DNA from: Verrucomicrobiota bacterium
Lineage (GTDB): Bacteria > Verrucomicrobiota > Verrucomicrobiia > Verrucomicrobiales > Verrucomicrobiaceae
Assembly (NCBI GenBank): GCA_009885695.1
Contig: VFKE01000022.1
Span: forward strand, 1-64,000
Reading direction: 5' to 3'
Length of the DNA: 64,000 nt
The notes beneath the pieces are model-generated. The model worked only from the letters and a program-made list of their open reading frames with translations. It was not told the origin of the DNA and made no database searches. Shown here piece by piece: positions 59,090-64,000 of this stretch (position 1 is the first letter of the stretch; every line of letters starts with the position of its first letter). Made by a program: the position numbers and the translations under genes.

Positions 59090-60364
59090 ATGAGTCCGCT
59101 TGAGCATCCCTTGACGGAAATCGATAACCCGGTTGGGATGGCGCGTAGGCTCCTTCGCACGGCGGGAGAATCTGATATTGAACAAGCTGGCAGGCAGGAT
59201 TGCCGATCCGCGACCGCTGGAGCCTTATCATTGCGGGTCATGCTCGTCACGGAGCCGGGTGTGGATGGTGTGTTTCGCCATGTTGAGGCTCTGGCGCACT
59301 ATCTTTTGGCGCAGGGGCATCGGGTGGATCTTGTGTATTCGGGTGTGCGCGGTTCCGACCGGCTGGGGGAATTGGTTGATCGGGTCGCGGCCGCAGGGGG
59401 CCGGATTTTGAATCTCTCAGTGAGTAATGTTCCTGGCCCGCGTGATCTGCCGGCATTGCTCAGCCTGCGCCGCCTCGTGGCGGATGCTGATCCGGATGTC
59501 ATTCATGCCCACAGTTCCAAGGCTGGTGCCTTGGTCCGCGCTCTGCGAGCGATGGGAGTCCGGCAGCCCTTGTTCTACACACCACATGCCTATTACGGCA
59601 TGTGCGAGCCCTCCGGTTTGAAGGCGCATATCTTCAGCGGCATCGAGCGCATGCTGGGCAGGGTGGGCACCACATTCAACCTTTCCGGATGTGAACTGGC
59701 CTTTGCAGAGCGCACCCTTCGCTTGCCGCGGAAGCAATTGCGATTGATTCCGAACCCCGTGGATACGCATCGATTTGCGCCGGCGCTGCCGGATGAAAAG
59801 CAACGATTACGGAAAGAGTTGGGATTGCCGGACGAGGCGCTGCTACTGGGCTGCGTCGGCAGACTCGCGTTTCAAAAGGATCCCATCACGCTGTATCGCA
59901 GCCTGGCTGTGGCGTCGCAGCAGGTGAAGAATTTGTGGCTGTATCACTTGGGCACGGGTGAACTTGCTGACGACTGTGCCAGGCTGGCCGCTGAACTTGG
60001 CATAAAGAATCGCATCATTCGCCGAGATTATTTGAGCGATCCGCTGCCATTTTACCAGGCGATTGACGCTGCGATCCTTACGTCACGCTACGAGGGCCTG
60101 TCTTTCGCCGTGCTCGAAGCGCTGGCGTGTGATCTCCCCGTGATTCTCAGCGAGTCGCCCGGAAATCTCGATTTTCTAGATATAGGCCTCTCGCACTGCT
60201 GGTCAGCCCCGAAGGAGAACTCTGAGCTGATGGGCGAGGCTATTGTGAAATGGGTGACGGAGCAGCCCCGTCCATCGAATCATCGTGCAACGGCGGAGAA
60301 TCGCTTCAGCCAGGAAACCTGTTTTGGGACTGTGGTCGTCGAGTATCAAAGCCGAGTGCGCTGA
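59090..60364 (+). CDS. GT4 glycosyltransferase
   Basis: 424 aa, the only plus-strand gene in the EPS locus. The GT-B fold shows VMLVTEPGVDGVFRHVEALA, DVIHAHSSKAGALVRALRAM, LRLIPNPVDTHRFAPALPDE, GCVGRLAFQKDPITLYRSLA and SRYEGLSFAVLEALACDLPV. About 48 residues before the first strand are not conserved, so a later start is possible. Its upstream DNA is AT-rich and it is followed by a family-D palindromic repeat, which could mean separate acquisition or control. Confidence 0.9.
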   Translation: MSPLEHPLTEIDNPVGMARRLLRTAGESDIEQAGRQDCRSATAGALSLRVMLVTEPGVDGVFRHVEALAHYLLAQGHRVDLVYSGVRGSDRLGELVDRVAAAGGRILNLSVSNVPGPRDLPALLSLRRLVADADPDVIHAHSSKAGALVRALRAMGVRQPLFYTPHAYYGMCEPSGLKAHIFSGIERMLGRVGTTFNLSGCELAFAERTLRLPRKQLRLIPNPVDTHRFAPALPDEKQRLRKELGLPDEALLLGCVGRLAFQKDPITLYRSLAVASQQVKNLWLYHLGTGELADDCARLAAELGIKNRIIRRDYLSDPLPFYQAIDAAILTSRYEGLSFAVLEALACDLPVILSESPGNLDFLDIGLSHCWSAPKENSELMGEAIVKWVTEQPRPSNHRATAENRFSQETCFGTVVVEYQSRVR

Positions 60365-60410
60365 TAAGGCGACCAAGCACAGCCGACTGGCCTGGAGCAT
60401 TTTTAAAAAG

Positions 60411-60499
60411 ACGTAGCCGCATCTCGTCCGAGTGCGGGAAGAAGCCACGGCAGCCAACGAAGCATGCCTATTTCCTGCGTTTTCGCTTCGCGGCTACGA
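60411..60499. repeat. palindromic repeat (family D)
   Basis: The left end GTAGCCGCATCTCGTCCGAG (60413-60432) is nearly identical to the copy at 22109, and the right end CGCTTCGCGGCTAC (60485-60498) is its imperfect inverse. CTCG..CGAG folds locally; the same place in the other copy reads CTC..GAG with different bases, so pairing is kept. It lies between the convergent GT4 and GT-C-like genes. Confidence 0.72.
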
Positions 60500-60524
60500 A
60501 ATTATTTAAACCGCTCTCGTTTAT

Positions 60525-61880
60525 TCAAGATGGTATTGGTTCACACCCGCCTTGTGGAGCATCCGACTGAACCATTGCGCATGGGGCTGACGGCATCAAA
60601 CGCAGCAGCAGCGGTTCCACGATGAGACGACTTGCAGCAACTGCGTAAAGTGGCGCCATCATGAACACCCAGGGCATGATGTAGCGGGGTTCTCCATACA
60701 CCAGGCCATAAAAAAAGAGGCTGGTGGCGAACATGAGCAGCGTGCCTTCCACATAAAAATCTTTTCGGCTTTCGCGGAGAAGAGTCGGAAGATAGAGCCC
60801 GAGCATGAGCATGGCCATGAACTGAGTGTTTTTGAAAAGGAGCAGCGCGCGCCATGCAGGCAGGTTGGCCACGTCGTAGTTGGTCACCATGTAAACAACA
60901 CGATTGAGACATTGCAGAGAGTAGCGAACCGGATCCTTGTGAATGATTTCCAGCGCATGTTTTTTATACCACAGGTATCTTTCCACATCGGATTTCATGG
61001 CTGGAAGAGCGAGTTTGGCTTCTTCCGGCATCTCCGGTTTGTCGGGACTTGGAATTTGAGTGAAGGGCAGCACGTTACCGCGATACATCGAACTGACGCC
61101 ATCGATCGAACCCATGATAGGCAGTCCGAAAATTTGGTAGTTTCTCGCCGTCCAGGACAGCGGCATCACCAACACCACCGCTGCGAAGACCCCGCTCCTG
61201 AGCGCGGGCACCCGGCCGCGCCACCACATGAAGGTCACGAATAGTGGCACGGCCATGACAAAAATGGATTTTGTCAGGCAGGCGTATCCCAGCAGCGCAG
61301 CCGAACCCAGCAGGGCGGGCCAGGAGCGCTTGATCCGGTCCCAATCGCCCAGCACCAGCCAGGCACCAGCCAGCGCCGGGATGGTAGTGCCCTCGCTTCC
61401 CAACAAATGCTGATAGATGAACAACGTCCAGTATCCCTGCACGAATAGAAGGCTGAGCAGGCCGGCGAGCGGTCCATGTTTTCGCGCAGTAAATCGCGCT
61501 AAACCCCATGCCGCCACTCCGTAAAGCAGAATCTGGGCGACATAAACAGGCCACAGGTTGGTAAACACCAGGTCATGTGGCCTGACAAATCCCAGTGCCA
61601 TGAACAACGCGATAAATGCGACATAGCCGGGTTCCCGGCGCGCGGACGGCGTTTTTCCGTCCAGTGTAAATTGCCCGTCCGTCGCGACATGGCTGGCAAG
61701 GGTCATGTATTCGAGGGCATCCGGGTTGGCTGAGTGGATTTTGTCCGCAGGGCGAAGGCCCGTGTAGCATGTGATCACCAGATGGCAGATCACGAAAAAC
61801 ACCGCCACCAACCCAATCGGGGGCCTGCAGAGCAATCGTTCCAATGCTGGTTTATGCAGACGATGCCTGGCAGACTTCAT
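60525..61880 (-). CDS. polytopic membrane protein, GT-C (GT39-like) glycosyltransferase
   Basis: 451 aa with about ten helices. The first loop has SANPDALEYMTLASHVATDG, where acidic residues after the first helix (here D and E near residues 53-57) are typical of GT-C enzymes that use polyprenyl-phosphate sugars. RREPGYVAFIALFMALGFVR and VFAAVVLVMPLSWTARNYQI are further family-like segments. It overlaps the following GT2 gene in the operon by ATGA, fitting a donor-maker/transferase pair. It may add side sugars on the periplasmic face. Confidence 0.82.
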   Translation of the reverse strand: MKSARHRLHKPALERLLCRPPIGLVAVFFVICHLVITCYTGLRPADKIHSANPDALEYMTLASHVATDGQFTLDGKTPSARREPGYVAFIALFMALGFVRPHDLVFTNLWPVYVAQILLYGVAAWGLARFTARKHGPLAGLLSLLFVQGYWTLFIYQHLLGSEGTTIPALAGAWLVLGDWDRIKRSWPALLGSAALLGYACLTKSIFVMAVPLFVTFMWWRGRVPALRSGVFAAVVLVMPLSWTARNYQIFGLPIMGSIDGVSSMYRGNVLPFTQIPSPDKPEMPEEAKLALPAMKSDVERYLWYKKHALEIIHKDPVRYSLQCLNRVVYMVTNYDVANLPAWRALLLFKNTQFMAMLMLGLYLPTLLRESRKDFYVEGTLLMFATSLFFYGLVYGEPRYIMPWVFMMAPLYAVAASRLIVEPLLLRLMPSAPCAMVQSDAPQGGCEPIPS

Positions 61881-62944
61881 ACTGTGGAAAATGAGGGCTG
61901 ACGGGCTTTCGTGGTTTTTTTCGCCTGCGCGTCCTTGCCGAGTTTACGCATCAGCAGCGGTGCCGCGTTCCCAGAACGTCTGCTCATCATCGTGATCTCG
62001 AACAACGCCATGAAGTGATTGTTCACATTCGACAAAATCAACGCGATGCCGCTGAAGAGCACCGAGAGAACCATCAGTCCCATCGAGAGAATCGCCGTCG
62101 GGACGCGATAGACATAGCGATGCTGGATGTATTCCATGACGGGGAGCAATCCGAGCGCCAGGCCGGTTCCCGCGCATAAAAATGCGATCGTTCCGAAAAA
62201 GAACATCGGCCTATAATTCATTAGAATGCCAAAGATTGTCATGCAGACGCGGATGCCATCACGAACGGTGTTGAGCTTTGACGTGCTGCCAGCTGGCCGG
62301 TCCGTGTAGTGGATGGGAACTTCGACTATTCGAAAACGGTTGCTCAGGGCGAAGATGGTGGACTCAGTCTCAAGTTCGAAACCGCCACGAAGAATCGGCG
62401 TGTGCTCCACGAAGCGGTGTGTCATGACACGATAGCCTGACATGATGTCTTTCAAGTCGGAGTGGAAAAGCCAGTTCACCAGATTGATCACCAACCGGTT
62501 GCCGAACACGTGCAAGGGTCGCTTGTTCTCCTGAAGGTAGTGGCCCGTGGATTGACGATCCCCGATGACCAAGTCGGCACGTTTTTCCAGCACTGGTGCG
62601 AGCATTTTTGGCAGATCTTCCGGGTGGTAGGTCATGTCTGCATCCACCATCACATAGACGCTGGCTTGAACCTCATGAAAAGCCAATCGCACAGCATTGG
62701 CCTTGCCTGGACGACCTTCGTAAAGAACCATGCCGCTGGCTCCGCAGTCATTGAGCGCCCGACGAGCAATTTCCGCCGTGCCATCCGTGGATCGGTTGTC
62801 CACGATCACATAAGTGGCCTCCGGCATGGCCGCATGAAACCGGCAGATAACCTCGCGAATGGTCACCGCCTCGTTGTATGCCGGTATGATGATGGCAACA
62901 TCCAGAATATCTATTCTACCACTCGCGTTATAATTCATGGTCAT
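61877..62944 (-). CDS. GT2 polyprenyl-phosphate glycosyltransferase with C-terminal helices
   Basis: 355 aa. DVAIIIPAYNEAVTIREVIC, VIVDNRSTDGTAEIAR and YVMVDADMTYHPEDLPKMLA give the GT2 fold with its metal-binding DAD. IMSGYRVMTHRFVEHTPIL is the acceptor-side motif. Two C-terminal hydrophobic helices (about 247-270 and 283-306) anchor it, as in dolichol/undecaprenyl-phosphate sugar synthases. It likely charges the lipid carrier for the GT-C protein that follows and overlaps it. Confidence 0.9.
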   Translation of the reverse strand: MTMNYNASGRIDILDVAIIIPAYNEAVTIREVICRFHAAMPEATYVIVDNRSTDGTAEIARRALNDCGASGMVLYEGRPGKANAVRLAFHEVQASVYVMVDADMTYHPEDLPKMLAPVLEKRADLVIGDRQSTGHYLQENKRPLHVFGNRLVINLVNWLFHSDLKDIMSGYRVMTHRFVEHTPILRGGFELETESTIFALSNRFRIVEVPIHYTDRPAGSTSKLNTVRDGIRVCMTIFGILMNYRPMFFFGTIAFLCAGTGLALGLLPVMEYIQHRYVYRVPTAILSMGLMVLSVLFSGIALILSNVNNHFMALFEITMMSRRSGNAAPLLMRKLGKDAQAKKTTKARQPSFSTV

Positions 62945-63110
62945 AATCGGCTCTGTTTCAATTTGTAACTAATTCAGTGTTTACTAAAGTTGCTGGCTTC
63001 CAGCTTGAATTCATTGTCCTGTCTCGCCCTTAAGAATTTGAAGAAGTTGGGCTGGATCAGTCGCGCTGCGCGTTACAGGGTGGGGGATTTTGTGTTGCAC
63101 ATCATGTGCC

Positions 63111-64000
63111 TCAGCAGGCGTTCTCGCGCTTGAAGAATGTCATGACCATGATCTGCACGTCGAGCAAAAGGTTCCAGTTTTCCAGATACCAGAGGTCGCA
63201 CTTGATGCGCTCGGTCAGGTCGGTGTCGCCGCGCAAGCCCTTGATTTGTGCCCAGCCGGTGATGCCGGGTTTGGCGTTGTGGCGTGCGTTATAGTGAGGG
63301 ATAATGTGCTTGAAGTTAAGGATCAGTTCCGGGCGCTCGGGTCGTGGACCCACGAGACTCATCTCGCCTTTCAGCACGTTCCAAAACTGCGGGATTTCAT
63401 CGATGTTCCATTTGCGCATGAATGAGCCTATGCGGAGGCGGCGCGGGTCTTCCTTCGTGCTCCAGCCGACTTCGCCGTTGGTCTCGGCATTGAGTTTCAT
63501 GGAGCGGATTTTGAGGATGTCGAACGAGCGTCCATTCACACCCGTGCGGCGCTGGCGGTAGAAAATCGCGCCGGGCGACTCAAGGTAAACCAGTGCGCCG
63601 AAGATGGCCATGATTGGGGCTGACATGACCAGACCGATAAGCGCTCCGATGATGTCGAGGCCGCGTTTCAGCAACACGTTGAAGGTGTTGTCGAGTGGCA
63701 GACGGTCCACGCCAAGGATCGGGGTGCCGGCCAGCGTTTCAAGGTGCAGTCCGCTCTGGAAGATGCGGAAGCACGAGGGAATCATCTTGAAGGAAATCAT
63801 CTCGCGTTCGCAGAGATTCGCCAGTTCCATGAGTTGATCGCGCGAGGTGCCGAGGTCTGCGGTCACGACCATTTCCACGCGATGTTCGGCCATGATAGAC
63901 TCCATCTTCGTGATGAACCCAAGGCAAGGCACGTCCGGCTTGAGCAGCGTATTGATCTCGTCACCCGTCTTAACATAACCGAGAACTTGGATGGCCGAAA
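63111..64000 (-). CDS. initiating sugar phosphotransferase (WcaJ/PssY type), cut by the window edge
   Basis: The reading frame stays open through the right edge (upstream residues read QVLGYVKTGDEINTLLKPDV), so the true start lies outside. The visible part has the end of a Rossmann-like CoA-binding-type domain. It then has the catalytic core: KRGLDIIGALIGLVMSAPIM, SPGAIFYRQRRTGVNGRSFD, LKIRSMKLNAE, RKWNIDEIPQFWNVLKGEMS, LVGPRPERPELI and AKPGITGWAQIKGLRGDTDL. It transfers a sugar-phosphate to undecaprenyl phosphate, the first step of EPS repeat synthesis. 62945-63110 upstream of the GT2 holds no gene. Confidence 0.94.
   Translation of the reverse strand, partial: SAIQVLGYVKTGDEINTLLKPDVPCLGFITKMESIMAEHRVEMVVTADLGTSRDQLMELANLCEREMISFKMIPSCFRIFQSGLHLETLAGTPILGVDRLPLDNTFNVLLKRGLDIIGALIGLVMSAPIMAIFGALVYLESPGAIFYRQRRTGVNGRSFDILKIRSMKLNAETNGEVGWSTKEDPRRLRIGSFMRKWNIDEIPQFWNVLKGEMSLVGPRPERPELILNFKHIIPHYNARHNAKPGITGWAQIKGLRGDTDLTERIKCDLWYLENWNLLLDVQIMVMTFFKRENAC

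Overview
The window is a GC-rich bacterial chromosome segment with dense coding, many 4-base ATGA or TAATG gene overlaps, and no gene-free stretch above about 300 bases. The families suggest a Verrucomicrobiota-like organism. They include a twin-arginine Gfo/Idh/MocA oxidoreductase, a DksA with a lysine-rich histone-like tail, FolE2, a very large alpha-2-macroglobulin paired with PBP1C, a large EPS locus, and several families of palindromic multi-hairpin repeats. That assignment is inference; no rRNA is present, and I saw no tRNA, CRISPR array, insertion sequence or transposase.

Layout. 98-3437: sugar-modification cassette (sugar aminotransferase, methyltransferase, polyprenyl-type GT2, FdtA-like cupin). 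3541-6684 (minus): proB, a GT2-GtrA fusion, proA. 6781-8423: plsY-gpsA phospholipid genes. 8633-13021 (minus): zinc-uptake operon (outer-membrane porin-like protein, znuA, small membrane-anchored protein, znuC, znuB). Divergent from it, 13281-15600: Cys-poor DksA, Cys-poor L33, S18 and FolE2, the kind of zinc-independent set typical of zinc-starvation responses. A 25-bp palindrome lies between the two arms. 15737-18159: membrane-anchored subtilase, small unknown protein, MazEF-like toxin-antitoxin pair with a clear operator. 18168-22013 (minus): potABCD polyamine importer. 22222-22782: LOG-family protein. 22973-31319: alpha-2-macroglobulin and PBP1C, an envelope-defence/repair pair. 31547-32112: second toxin-antitoxin pair. 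32214-39580: M48 protease, asnS, a lone DsbD alpha-like domain protein, an RlmD-like methyltransferase, a TPR-like protein, a CysJ-type reductase and an unknown secreted protein. 39624-44318: large membrane protein, TAT oxidoreductase, unknown membrane protein.

44322 to the right edge is an exopolysaccharide locus, mostly on the minus strand: initiating sugar phosphotransferase (cut by the window edge), GT2, GT-C-like protein, one GT4 on the plus strand, MurJ/Wzx-type flippase, two tandemly duplicated O-antigen polymerase/ligase genes, two GT4s, AsnB, GT4, NodB deacetylase, a FemAB/CelD-like acetyltransferase and a Wzc/GumC-type chain-length protein with a degenerate kinase site. Its make-up resembles the EPS half of exosortase-linked loci, but no exosortase is visible here.

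The most unusual signals are the multi-hairpin palindromic repeats. At least seven copies in about five families are present. Two abut or form stop codons, one supplies the start codon and first residues of PBP1C, and another sits in frame inside the PBP1C coding sequence (36 codons). The other main point of interest is the zinc-economy neighbourhood around 8.6-15.6 kb.
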